NCBI RefSeq assembly: GCF_006349365.1
Contig: NZ_CP040899.1
Location: forward strand, 806,001 to 870,000
Direction: 5' to 3'
Origin: Georgenia wutianyii
GTDB lineage: Bacteria; Actinomycetota; Actinomycetes; Actinomycetales; Actinomycetaceae
DNA: 64,000 bases
Shown: one piece after another, positions 33,815 through 42,212 of the stretch
How positions within the stretch are numbered: the stretch's first letter is position 1
Layout: every line of letters starts with the position of its first letter
The notes under the pieces: generated by a model
The model's database searches: none
Told to the model about the DNA's origin: nothing
What the model saw: only the letters and a program-made list of their open reading frames with translations
Made by a program: the position numbers and the translations under genes

Positions 33815-34492
33815 TCAGGAGGCGGTGACTCCTGTCTCACTCGCCGACGCGCGGGCCGCGAGCGCGGCGACCTGGGACGCCGTCGAGTCCGCCTTGACGG
33901 CCTGCGCGGCGGCCTTGACCGTCGGGGTGTCGGGGCCCTCGCCCGCCGGCCACAGGGCGGCGCGGTAGTAACGCAGCTCGTCGATGCTCTCCAGGATGTC
34001 GGCCAGCGCGCGGTGCCCGCCGTTCTTGCTGGGAGAGTGGAAGTAGGCCCTCGGGTACCAGCGGCGGGCGAGCTCCTTGACCGAGGAGACGTCGATGATC
34101 CGGTAGTGCAGGTGCTCGACGAGCTCGGGCATGTCCCGCTCGAGGAACGCGCGGTCGGTGCCCACCGAGTTGCCGGCGAGGGGCGCCTTGCGGGCCTCGG
34201 GCACCCAGCGGCGCACGTACTGCAGCACCCGCTCCTGCGCCTCCTCCATCGTCAGGCCCTCGTCGAGCACGTCGAGCAGGCCGGAGGTCGTGTGCATCTC
34301 GCGCACGACGTCCCCCATCTGCTCCAGCGCACCCGGGGGCGGGGCGATGACGAGGTCGATCCCGGCGTCGACCGGCCGGAGCTCGGAGTCGGTGACGACG
34401 ACGGCCACCTCGATGAGCGCGTCCGTGCCGAGGTCCAGGCCGGTCATCTCGCAGTCGATCCAGACGATCGGGTCCTTCAGTTGAGCAGGCAT
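33815..34492 (-). CDS. orn: Oligoribonuclease
   Basis: This 225-residue 3'-5' exonuclease degrades di- to pentanucleotides, including pGpG from c-di-GMP turnover. The DEDDh motifs are present: WIDCEMTGLD (Exo I, D and E), SVGTDRAFLERDMPEL (Exo II), and NGGHRALADILESI (Exo III with the catalytic His). A C-terminal Ala/Thr-rich tail of about 25 residues extends beyond the usual 180-200. ATG 34492 lies 6 nt after TACAGT on the minus strand; the longer upstream frame has no family sequence. It is divergent from the lipoprotein/export operon. Confidence 0.94.
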   Translation of the reverse strand: MPAQLKDPIVWIDCEMTGLDLGTDALIEVAVVVTDSELRPVDAGIDLVIAPPPGALEQMGDVVREMHTTSGLLDVLDEGLTMEEAQERVLQYVRRWVPEARKAPLAGNSVGTDRAFLERDMPELVEHLHYRIIDVSSVKELARRWYPRAYFHSPSKNGGHRALADILESIDELRYYRAALWPAGEGPDTPTVKAAAQAVKADSTASQVAALAARASASETGVTAS

Positions 34493-34498
34493 CGTTCC

Positions 34499-34504
34499 AC
34501 TGTA
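34499..34504 (-). promoter_or_regulatory. Probable -10 box TACAGT (leaderless orn)
   Basis: On the minus strand TACAGT ends 6 nt before the orn ATG at 34492. Confidence 0.45.
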
Positions 34505-34547
34505 TGTGGTCGCGGGCGCTCGCGCCGTTACCCAACAGTGACTCGTG

Positions 34548-34575
34548 TTGCGCAATGTTCGTCCTCTGTTATAGG
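34548..34575 (+). promoter_or_regulatory. Promoter of the lipoprotein/MacAB-like operon
   Basis: TTGCGC and TATAGG are separated by 16 nt, an acceptable sigma-70-type pair. They are followed by a leader of about 75 nt to the ATG at 34655. The region is AT-richer than its surroundings. Confidence 0.5.
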
Positions 34576-34654
34576 CCCGCGCCGCTCGTCCGTCACTACC
34601 GTGAGCGCCAAACGCTCGCCGACGGGGTGGCGAGCCCTGCCGGAAGGGGTCGCC

Positions 34655-35701
34655 ATGCGCGCCCGTCACGTCCTCGCCGTCACGTGCACCATCGCCCTGC
34701 TCGCCGCCTGCGGCCAGGGAGGTGAGTCCGCCCAGGAGCTCACCTGGGAGGACAGTCCGCTCGCCGTGGCCCTCGGCGACGTCTGGGGGCTCGACCAGGA
34801 CCCCGAGGAGTGGGAGCGCGAGGAGGCCGAGCGGCAGCGGCAGGTCGAGGAGGCCGTCGCCGCGTGCATGGCCGAGGAGGGCTTCGAGTACACCCCGGCG
34901 GTCTACGACGGCGGGTCCAGCGTCGTCATCGACGAGGACGACGACTGGGGCAGTGAGGAGTGGACGGCGCAGTACGGCTACGGCATCACCACCGACCCCT
35001 GGCTCGACGAGCAGCCCGTGGAGCCGGAGGAGGAGTGGGTCGACCCCAACCAGGAGTACGTCGAGGCGATGTCGCCGTCGGAGCAGGACGCCTACTACGA
35101 GGCGCTCCACGGCGCTCCGATGCTCGAGGAGGACTGGGTCGAGGGTGACCCTGAGCCCGAGTACGACTGGGAGGACGCCGGGTGCTACGGCAGCGCCCAG
35201 CACCAGGTCTACGAGGAGTCCGACCCCACGATGCAGATGTGGGAGGACCCCGCGTTCACCGAGTTCTTCGCCGCGACCGAGAAGGTGTGGGAGGACGCCG
35301 CGCGCGACCCGCGCACCATCGCGGTCAACCTCGAGTGGGCCGAGTGCATGGAGGCGGCCGGCATCACCGGCATGACCTCACCGGACCTCGCCCAGGAGGC
35401 GATCTACACGGAGTACGACCGGCTCATGGAGAAGGCCGACGCCGAGATCGACTGGGAGAGCATCGACTGGGAGTCGCTGCCGGAGGGTGCCGACCCGATG
35501 CGCGACCTCATGGAGGAGCAGGGCCTGGCCGAGCTGCGCGAGCGGGAGATCGCCCAGGCGGTCGCCGACCTCGCGTGCCGGGAGGAGGCCGACGTCGAGG
35601 CCCGCCTCATGGAGATCCAGTTCGAGCTGGAGGAGGAGGTCGTCGAGACCTACCAGTCCGACATCGACGCGATCATCGCCACCTACGGGCAGGAGTCGTG
35701 A
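34655..35701 (+). CDS. Acidic lipoprotein heading an ABC export operon
   Basis: This is a 348-residue secreted protein with a signal peptide ending in lipobox LLAAC (about residues 15-19). The mature chain is strikingly acidic and Trp/Tyr-rich, with repeated D/E-W and E-E-W blocks. Three regions have an isolated Cys in the context AxC(M/Y) (VAACMAEEGF, AGCYGSA, AECMEAAGI), a spacing pattern seen in actinobacterial lipoproteins that accompany PG-binding MacA-like adaptors. No catalytic motif is recognisable. The stop overlaps the adaptor GTG (GTGA). It may be a sensor or a periplasmic partner of the exporter; function unknown. Confidence 0.78.
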   Translation: MRARHVLAVTCTIALLAACGQGGESAQELTWEDSPLAVALGDVWGLDQDPEEWEREEAERQRQVEEAVAACMAEEGFEYTPAVYDGGSSVVIDEDDDWGSEEWTAQYGYGITTDPWLDEQPVEPEEEWVDPNQEYVEAMSPSEQDAYYEALHGAPMLEEDWVEGDPEPEYDWEDAGCYGSAQHQVYEESDPTMQMWEDPAFTEFFAATEKVWEDAARDPRTIAVNLEWAECMEAAGITGMTSPDLAQEAIYTEYDRLMEKADAEIDWESIDWESLPEGADPMRDLMEEQGLAELREREIAQAVADLACREEADVEARLMEIQFELEEEVVETYQSDIDAIIATYGQES

Positions 35702-37275
35702 GGCTCCCCTCGCGCCGCCGCGTGAGTGCAGTGGAGCCGGAGGCCGGCGTCGAGGCGCTCGCCGTGCCTGCCGAGGACACCCTGCCCGACGGCGTCCGTC
35801 CGCCCCGTGCCAACCGCACCATCGTCGTCGTCGCGGTCACCGCGGTCGCGAGCCTCGCCGCCGGCGTGGCGCTGAGCCAGCTCGTCGTCTCACCCGCCCA
35901 GCGCGCGGCGGAGGCCGCGCCGCCCGAGCCCGGGCTCATCACCGTGCCCGTCGAGCGGCGCGAGCTGTCCACCGACCTCACCCTGCGCGGCGACGCGCTC
36001 TACGACGACCCCGTGCCGGTGAGCCTCGAGGCGCCCGAGGGCGGCGGGGGTGCCGTCGTCACCGGGCGCGTGCCCGAGGTCGGCGGGCTGGTCGAGGCCG
36101 GGCAGGTGGTCCTCGAGGTCGCCGGCCGGCCGGTCATCGTGCTGCCCGGTGAGCTGCCCGTCTACCGCACGCTGCGGATGGGCTCTACCGGCCCCGACGT
36201 CCTCCAGCTCAAGGAGTCGCTGGAGTCACTCGGCATCGAGGCCGGCGACGCCGGGTCGGACGTGTACGACGCCGCGACCTCCGCCGGCGTCGACGCGCTC
36301 TACGCGCGGGTCGGCTACCCCTCCCCGGTCGCCGAGGAGGGCGCCGAGGAGTCGGTCGCCGCCGCGCAGGAGGCGCTGCGCGCGGCCGAGGAGGCGCTCG
36401 CACAGGCCCAGGGCGAGCTCGCCCGCGCCGCCGAGGGGCCGCCGCGCTCCGAGCGGCTGCGCCTGGACACCGCCGTGGCCCGCGCGGAGCGGGCGGTGCA
36501 GGCGGCGATCGACGCCGGTGAGCCGGCCGAGGTCGTCACCCAGGCCCGCGAGGAGGTCGCCGTCGTCCGCGCCGAGCGGGAGGAGGCGCTCGCCCCGCGG
36601 GACCTCACCCCCGAGCGCTCCCTGCGCGACGCCGCCGACCGTGGTGTCGCCGACGCGCGCAGGGCGCTGGACGAGGCGTGGCGCGCCGCGCGCACCCCGC
36701 TGCCCGCCGCCGAGGTCGTCTACGTCGACACCCTGCCCCGCCGGATCGACTCGGTGATGGTGACCCGGGGCGCGACCGTAGGGGGTGTGGCCCTGACGAT
36801 CTCCGGTGCCACCCTCGAGGTCCTCGCGAGCGTCTCGGCCGCCGACGCTGCCCTCGTGAGCGAGGGCGCCACCGCCTACCTCATGGTCGGGGAGGAGGAG
36901 GTCGAGGCGCGGGTCGAGGAGGTCCGCGCACCCGCCCGCCGGTCGGGTGACGGCGAGGACGGTGGGGACTCCGGCAGCGGCGGTGACCGCCGCGAGGTCG
37001 TCCTCGTGCCGCTGGAGATCACCGAGGAGCAGCGCGCCGCCGTCGTCGGGACCAACGTGCGGGTGAGCATCCCGCTCGAGTCGACCGGCGAGGAGGTGCT
37101 CGCCGTGCCCGTCGCCGCGCTCACCGCCGGCCCCGGCGGGGAGAGCCGGGTCGAGATCGACCGCGGCGGCACGACCGAGGTGGTCGTCGTCGAGACCGGC
37201 CTCACCGCCGGCGGCTACGTCGAGGTGAGCGCCGAGGGTCTGGCCGCCGGGGACCTCGTCGTCGTGGGCCGATGA
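35698..37275 (+). CDS. MacA-like efflux adaptor with peptidoglycan-binding domain
   Basis: This is a 525-residue single-pass membrane protein. After a cytoplasmic N-terminus, one helix (residues about 38-60) leads to an extracytoplasmic region with lipoyl-like strands (ITVPVERRELSTDLTLRGDALYDDPV). A PG_binding_1-like segment follows (YRTLRMGSTGPDVLQLKESLESLGIEAGDAGSDVYDAATSAGVDALYARVGY). An alanine-rich coiled-coil hairpin lies near residues 218-330, and a beta-barrel follows. It is the adaptor between the ATPase/permease pair and the cell wall. Overlaps at both ends (GTGA with the lipoprotein, ATGA with the ATPase) indicate one coupled operon. Confidence 0.83.
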   Translation: MRLPSRRRVSAVEPEAGVEALAVPAEDTLPDGVRPPRANRTIVVVAVTAVASLAAGVALSQLVVSPAQRAAEAAPPEPGLITVPVERRELSTDLTLRGDALYDDPVPVSLEAPEGGGGAVVTGRVPEVGGLVEAGQVVLEVAGRPVIVLPGELPVYRTLRMGSTGPDVLQLKESLESLGIEAGDAGSDVYDAATSAGVDALYARVGYPSPVAEEGAEESVAAAQEALRAAEEALAQAQGELARAAEGPPRSERLRLDTAVARAERAVQAAIDAGEPAEVVTQAREEVAVVRAEREEALAPRDLTPERSLRDAADRGVADARRALDEAWRAARTPLPAAEVVYVDTLPRRIDSVMVTRGATVGGVALTISGATLEVLASVSAADAALVSEGATAYLMVGEEEVEARVEEVRAPARRSGDGEDGGDSGSGGDRREVVLVPLEITEEQRAAVVGTNVRVSIPLESTGEEVLAVPVAALTAGPGGESRVEIDRGGTTEVVVVETGLTAGGYVEVSAEGLAAGDLVVVGR

Positions 37276-37991
37276 GCTCGCCCGTCGTGGCCGCGCGCGG
37301 CGTGGGCGCCGGGGACCAGCCGGCCGTCGTCGACCTCCGGGGCGTCACGCGCTCCTTCCCCGGTCCGCCGCCGGTGACCGCCCTGCACCCGGTGACGCTG
37401 CGGGTGGCGCGCGGGGAGTACCTGTCGATCGTCGGGCCGTCCGGCTCGGGCAAGTCGACGCTGCTCAACGTGCTCGGCCTGCTCGACCGGCCGACCACGG
37501 GGGAGTACTGGCTCGACGGCACCGCCACCCACGCGGTGGGGGAGCGGCAGCGCACGGCCCTGCGCGGCGGGCTCATCGGGTTCGTCTTCCAGGCCTTCCA
37601 CCTGCTGCCCCACCGCACCGTCCTGGACAACGTGCTCCTCGCGACGATGTACTCCGGGCTGCCCCGTGAGGAGCGGCTGCGGCGGTCCTACGAGGCGCTG
37701 CGCCGCGTCGGGCTCGAGCACCGCATCGGGTTCCGGCCCACCACCCTGTCCGGCGGGGAGCGTCAGCGGGTGGCGGTGGCCCGCGCCGTCGTCACCGGCC
37801 CGCGGCTGCTCCTCGCGGACGAGCCGACCGGCAACCTCGACACGACGACGTCCGGTGAGGTGCTCGACCTGTTCGACGAGCTCCACGCCGACGGCCTCAC
37901 CCTGCTCGTCATCACCCACGACGACGCCGTCGCCGCTCGCGCCGGGCGCCGGGTGCGGATCACCGACGGCGTGCTGCGGGAGATCGCGTGA
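37272..37991 (+). CDS. ABC transporter ATPase, MacB/LolD type
   Basis: This is a 239-residue ATPase. Walker A is GPSGSGKST (about residues 54-62), the Q-loop VFQAFHLLP, the signature LSGGERQR, Walker B LLLADEPTGNLD, and the H-loop ITHDD. The GNLD after Walker B and the FHLLPHRTVLDNV segment are characteristic of the MacB/LolD/FtsE group, which work with FtsX-type permeases as mechanotransducers rather than classical importers. It overlaps the adaptor and permease genes by 4 nt on each side. Confidence 0.93.
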   Translation: MSSPVVAARGVGAGDQPAVVDLRGVTRSFPGPPPVTALHPVTLRVARGEYLSIVGPSGSGKSTLLNVLGLLDRPTTGEYWLDGTATHAVGERQRTALRGGLIGFVFQAFHLLPHRTVLDNVLLATMYSGLPREERLRRSYEALRRVGLEHRIGFRPTTLSGGERQRVAVARAVVTGPRLLLADEPTGNLDTTTSGEVLDLFDELHADGLTLLVITHDDAVAARAGRRVRITDGVLREIA

Positions 37992-39211
37992 GCCGCAACC
38001 AGTTCGGGATGCGCGACCTCGTGCGCGAGGCCGGGCACGGCATCGGCGCCCGGCCCGGCAAGCTCGCCCTCACCATCCTCGGCACCGTCCTCGGGATCGC
38101 GGCGCTCGTCGTCACCATCGGCATGGCGCAGACCGGCGGAGGGCAGATCGCCCGCCAGTTCGACGCCGTCGCCGCCACCCAGGCCGTCATCCAGCCCGGG
38201 ACCACCGAGGGGGCCGACGGCTCCAGCCGCTCGCGCGCGGCCCTGCCGTGGGACACCCCCGAACGCCTCGGACGTCTCAACGGGGTGGAGGCCGCCGCCC
38301 TGCTCGCCGACCTCGACCCCGGCGACCGGCGCATCACCTCCGTCCCACTCATCGACCCGGCCGCCGCCGCGCAGGTGCAGCCGGCCCTCGTCGCGAGCTC
38401 CCCGGAGCTGCTCGAGGCGCTGCGCGGCACGCTCACCACCGGGCGGATGTTCGACTCGGGCCACGACGCCCGCGCCGACCGGGTGGTGGTGCTGGGCGCC
38501 GGCGCGGCCCAGCGGCTCGGGGTCAACCGGGTGGACTCCCAGCCCTCGATCTTCATCGGCGAGGAGGCCTACACGGTCATCGGGATCGTCGGGGACGTCG
38601 CCCGCCGGCGCGACGTGCTCGACGCCGTCGTCCTCCCGCTCGGCACCGCCCGTGCGGACCTCGGCCTCACGTCTGCCACCGAGGCGCAGGTGAAGATCGC
38701 CGTCGGGGCGGGGCCGCTGCTCGTCGAGCAGGCGCCGCTCGCGCTGTCCCCGAACACCCCGGAGAACATCACCGTCCAGGCGCCCGCGCTCGGGAACCGG
38801 CTGCGCGAGAGCGTCCAGGGCGACATCAACGCCGTGTTCCTCGCGCTGGGCGCGGTGGCGCTGCTCGTCGGTGGGCTGGGCATCGCCAACGTCACCCTGC
38901 TCGGGGTCATCGAGCGGGTGGGCGAGATCGGGCTGCGGCGCGCGCTCGGCGCGACCCGGCGGCAGATCGCGGCCCAGTTCGTCGTCGAGTCGGTGACGAT
39001 CGGGCTGCTCGGCGGCCTGCTCGGGGCCGCGGTCGGCTCGTTCGCCGTCGTCGCCATCAGCGTCGTCCAGGAGTGGACCCCGATCCTCGACCTGCGGCTC
39101 GTCGGCGGCTCGGCGCTGCTCGGCGGGGTCATCGGTCTCGTCGCCGGCGCCTACCCGGCCCTCAAGGCCGCCTCGCTCGAGCCCGTCACGGCCCTGCGCG
39201 GCGGACTGTGA
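37988..39211 (+). CDS. FtsX/MacB-type ABC permease
   Basis: This is a 407-residue permease with helix 1 near residues 25-48 (KLALTILGTVLGIAALVVTIGMA). A large extracytoplasmic MacB_PCD domain follows (residues about 50-275), then three helices in the FtsX domain (NAVFLALGAVALLVGGLGIANVTLLGVIERVGEIGLRRALGATRRQIAAQFVVESVTIGLLGGLLGAAVG). The GLRRALGATRRQI loop is the ATPase contact typical of the family. The module probably exports or senses an envelope-active compound; the substrate is unknown. Confidence 0.92.
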   Translation: MSRNQFGMRDLVREAGHGIGARPGKLALTILGTVLGIAALVVTIGMAQTGGGQIARQFDAVAATQAVIQPGTTEGADGSSRSRAALPWDTPERLGRLNGVEAAALLADLDPGDRRITSVPLIDPAAAAQVQPALVASSPELLEALRGTLTTGRMFDSGHDARADRVVVLGAGAAQRLGVNRVDSQPSIFIGEEAYTVIGIVGDVARRRDVLDAVVLPLGTARADLGLTSATEAQVKIAVGAGPLLVEQAPLALSPNTPENITVQAPALGNRLRESVQGDINAVFLALGAVALLVGGLGIANVTLLGVIERVGEIGLRRALGATRRQIAAQFVVESVTIGLLGGLLGAAVGSFAVVAISVVQEWTPILDLRLVGGSALLGGVIGLVAGAYPALKAASLEPVTALRGGL

Positions 39212-39223
39212 CGAGCCCGCCGA

Positions 39224-39695
39224 TCAGGGGACCTCGACGTCGCTGCCCGCGTTGAAGACGGCGATCTCGCTGCTCTCACCCCGGCAGCTGTCCAACGCGT
39301 CGGCCACTGCGGGTGCCACACTCGTCCTTGACGCCGTCATACGGGAGGTAACCGCCACCGCCGCGGACCTCCGTGCCGAGCTCCACGACCTGCCCGTCCG
39401 CGAGCACGACGGCGGCCGGGTCCGCCTGCCAGCTCGTCCCCGCCGGCCAGATGACCGGGTGGGCAGGCGCGCCCGGGTAGTCGACGGTGTTCGCGAGCAC
39501 CAGGCAGTCCCCCCGCATCTCCACGGTCCCGCCCACGACGGCGTCAAAGCCGCTGTCACCGGACGCAGGAGGGGAGGTCAGAACCGGCCCGTCCACGGCG
39601 CCGACGGTGGGGCCACCGCAGGCCGCCACGCACGCCACTGAAAGCACCAGCGCTGACGTCCGGCGGGCACCGATCCTTCTCAGCCGACCTCGCAT
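39224..39695 (-). pseudogene. Small lipoprotein gene, apparently frameshifted
   Basis: From the ATG at 39695 the frame encodes a signal peptide with lipobox VAAC and a beta-rich domain (TVEMRGDCLVLANTVDYPGAPAHPVIWPAGTSW...GGGYLPYDGVKDE). It then ends in an arginine-rich tail at 39276. In the neighbouring frame the sequence immediately continues in a more protein-like way (PAVADALDSCRGESSEIAVFNAGSDVEVP, stop at 39224). Removing one base near 39320, in the TGTG after the KDE codons, would join them into a protein of about 155 residues. It could be a real pseudogene or a sequencing error. It is convergent with the export permease. Confidence 0.55.
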
Positions 39696-39770
39696 CCCCG
39701 ACTCCCTCGTTGGCCCGCACTCCTAGACGGCGGGGGTTCTCTATGCCCGGCGTCCCGATCCCTCGTGGTG

Positions 39771-40334
39771 CTATTCCGCTGCCACGCCGGTCCGTGCTGC
39801 CTGGTCGGTCCATGCCCGTCGCGCCTTGTCGCTCAGGTGGCGAGAGGCCCGGATAACCAGCTCATGCAGGGCAGGTCCGTGCTCGGCGGCTATCGCCGGG
39901 TTGTGTCGGACGACGTCGAGCTCATTCGCCGCGGTGATCTCCATGAACGCCGACAGCGACGCGCGGTCAGGAGTGCGGAGCACGTCAGTGAATCGGTCGA
40001 CGAACTCGACCTCCTCCTGACCGAGCTGCGGATAGACGTGCGCGCGGACGCAGCTGCCGTACAGGTACACGAGGCTCTCGGCCTCGGCGCCGATGGCTTC
40101 GGTGAGCACCGGCCGCTCGGCCAGGTCGAGCAGTGCCGTGTCGAAACCGTCAGTTCCGTAGCTGGCATGGCACAGGCCGGCGAGCTGGACCTCCGGTGGT
40201 GCGTCCCATGCCGCGAGCTCGACCCGGACGCGCCGAAGATGGTCCAGCAGCGTGCCACCGGGATGGGGGACCTCAGCGGCTCCGCGTGCGCGCAGCAGAT
40301 CCTCAGCGGCTGCGACCCTCGAGTGGAAAGTCAT
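39771..40334 (-). CDS. DUF6817 domain protein
   Basis: This is a 187-residue soluble protein matching the DUF6817 pattern. It contains PHPGGTLLDHLRRVRVELAAWDA, then VQLAGLCHASYGTDGFDTALLDLAERPVLTEAIGAEAESLVYLYGSC, and FVDRFTD...SAFMEITAANELDVVRHNP. The paired His/Asp positions suggest an HD-like fold, but enzymatic activity is not known. A strong AAGGAGG lies 8 nt before the ATG, in contrast to the leaderless genes nearby. Base composition is a little less GC-rich than in the core genes. Confidence 0.8.
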   Translation of the reverse strand: MTFHSRVAAAEDLLRARGAAEVPHPGGTLLDHLRRVRVELAAWDAPPEVQLAGLCHASYGTDGFDTALLDLAERPVLTEAIGAEAESLVYLYGSCVRAHVYPQLGQEEVEFVDRFTDVLRTPDRASLSAFMEITAANELDVVRHNPAIAAEHGPALHELVIRASRHLSDKARRAWTDQAARTGVAAE

Positions 40335-40648
40335 GAGTACCCCTCCTTCGGGCGCGGCGACGCTCGACGCTGAACGATGCTTCCAGGTTCCTGGCTTCGA
40401 AGAATGCAGATCGAGCTAGAGAGCGCCATCGTCCCAGATGGCGTCGGAGTCTGTTCGAGGAATCTCCAGCCTCCTCCATTCCCCGATAGCAGGGTTGCGA
40501 CGGTGCGTCCTCGGAGTAGAACCCAGCAAGCCGCCTTCCGCGCCGCGATCCTCACCGAGGAATCGTCGATGTCTGAGGGCGAGGTTCGATAGCGTCGTGG
40601 ACGACGCAACGACGTCGCTGCGGCGTACCACCGGGTTTCGGGGGCGTC
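40335..40648. other. Intergenic stretch without a recognisable gene
   Basis: The 314 nt between the divergent DUF6817 and small membrane-protein genes contain only short open frames without family sequence or ribosome-binding sites. A TAGCGT box at 40590-40595 may be the -10 of the downstream gene. Nothing else is seen. Confidence 0.5.
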
Positions 40649-40948
40649 ATGGGCATCGAGACGGACCTGGAGAGGTGCACCCAGTTGATTCCCCCGGCGA
40701 AGAGGTCGCTGACAGCCGGCATCGTCATCCTGCTCGCAGGAGCGATCGTCGTGGCCTACGGAACGGATGCCTACCTGTGGCTGACCAACCTGGCAGGCGC
40801 GAGTGCTGAACCCGGCCTGCACGCCGTCTCGCTCGTGCTCAACATCCTCCGGCTCGCCCTGATGCCCCTGGGTGCGGCGTTCGTCGGCGCTGCCGTCGTC
40901 ATCCAGTCGGTCTCCACGCTCCTGACGGCCAGACAGCCGGCCCCGTAG
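40649..40948 (+). CDS. Small two-helix membrane protein, unrecognised
   Basis: This is a 99-residue protein with two hydrophobic helices, at residues about 20-46 (SLTAGIVILLAGAIVVAYGTDAYLWL) and about 60-90 (VLNILRLALMPLGAAFVGAAVVIQSV). A small hydrophilic N-terminus contains one Cys. I do not recognise a family. The ATG has a G-rich run (CGGGGGC) a few bases upstream. It sits between DUF6817 and a methyltransferase in the accessory region. Confidence 0.55.
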   Translation: MGIETDLERCTQLIPPAKRSLTAGIVILLAGAIVVAYGTDAYLWLTNLAGASAEPGLHAVSLVLNILRLALMPLGAAFVGAAVVIQSVSTLLTARQPAP

Positions 40949-41020
40949 CCCGGCACACCGGGGCACACGCGCCAGGAGCCGTCGTCGTCCCGGCGGACCT
41001 CACCAGCCGAAGGAGATGGG

Positions 41021-41752
41021 ATGAGCGCCGACGACTACGACGACTTCGCGGTCGAGTACGACGCGGAGAACGCCAACAGCCTGCTGAACGCGCACTACGA
41101 GCGGCCGGCGGTGCTACGCCTGCTCGGAGACGTGGATGGTCGGCGGATCCTCGACGCGGGCTGTGGCTCCGGGCCGCTGGCAGCCGAGCTCGTCGGCCGG
41201 GGCGCGGACGTCACGGGCTTCGACGGCAGCCCCGCCATGATCGAGCTCGCGCGCCGCCGCCTCGGCCAGACGGTGCCACTGACGATCCACGACCTCAGCC
41301 AACCCCTGCCGTACGAGGACGAGACCTTCGACGACGTCGTCGCGTCCCTCGTTCTGCACTACCTCCAGGACTGGGACCCACCCCTCGCCGAGATCAGGCG
41401 CGTCCTCAAGCCGGGCGGACGACTGGTGGCGAGCGTCAACCACCCGTTCGCCCGGCAGATCAACGCCATGCACGAGGACTACTTCGCCACCCGCGAGTAC
41501 GGGGAGGAGGTCGACCTCAACGGCCGCACCACCACCCTGACCTTCTGGCACCGCCCTCTGTGCGAGGTGGTCCGCGCCGTCCTCGACGCCGACCTTCGCC
41601 TGCGCGTGCTCGACGAACCCCCGCCCTCCGCCGAGACCCCGCCCGAGCTGATGCCGCCGCGGATCGCCAGCGGCGAGCGCAGCGCCTTCCTGTGCTTTCT
41701 CTTTCTCGTGGCAGAGAAGCCCGAGGCACGTGAACCGCTCCCCGCCGCATAG
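41021..41752 (+). CDS. Class I SAM-dependent methyltransferase
   Basis: This 243-residue enzyme has the Methyltransf_11/25 fold. Motif I is ILDAGCGSGPLAAELVGRGADVTGFDGS (SAM-binding, residues about 43-70), with D at the end of strand 2. The post-motif region is YEDETFDDVVASLVLHYLQDW and motif III is VLKPGGRLVASVNHPF. The ATG at 41021 follows AAGGAGATGGG. The methyl acceptor is unknown; the family includes quinone, lipid and small-molecule methylases. It is the last rightward gene before the AT-richer island. Confidence 0.87.
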   Translation: MSADDYDDFAVEYDAENANSLLNAHYERPAVLRLLGDVDGRRILDAGCGSGPLAAELVGRGADVTGFDGSPAMIELARRRLGQTVPLTIHDLSQPLPYEDETFDDVVASLVLHYLQDWDPPLAEIRRVLKPGGRLVASVNHPFARQINAMHEDYFATREYGEEVDLNGRTTTLTFWHRPLCEVVRAVLDADLRLRVLDEPPPSAETPPELMPPRIASGERSAFLCFLFLVAEKPEAREPLPAA

Positions 41753-42212
41753 GGAGCGGGTCCTTCTGTGAACGTCACCCGGGCAACGCGCTACCGCGTG
41801 CCCGGCGCGCACCGGGCAGCCGCGGGCGCACCAAGTCCTGCTGGCTCGGGTTTGTGGAAAGGGTGCCCTCACCGGGAACGCCACCGGACGGGCAATACGG
41901 TGACGGGGCCCGCGACCGTGATCTTGAGGCATGGCGGTGCGGGGACTCCGTACCAGTCGCGGTTCGGCTTACGGGACGGTAAGAGCGAACAAATATCGCT
42001 CCCTTCGCGTTCCGCCAGTACGACGGGACCAGAGTTGCCTTCGGATTGTCGGCTATCTGGGCGGAGATTGCGAATCGTTCCACGCGGGCACGGATCTGGT
42101 TCCCTTTCCTATACTAGGACCGCGGTCGTGTGTTCGCCGCGGGTCCGAGCACGTCCTACGACGGAATGCTGCGATAGCAGAAGGGCCCACTTTTCGGGCA
42201 GTCTACCGCGGA
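41753..42212. other. Non-coding left flank of the SIR2 island
   Basis: These 460 nt between the convergent methyltransferase and ABC-ATPase genes hold no convincing gene. Composition becomes visibly less GC-rich toward 42200, matching the island. The short frames show no family sequence. No tRNA, integrase or clear direct repeat is seen, so an attachment site cannot be claimed. Confidence 0.5.
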
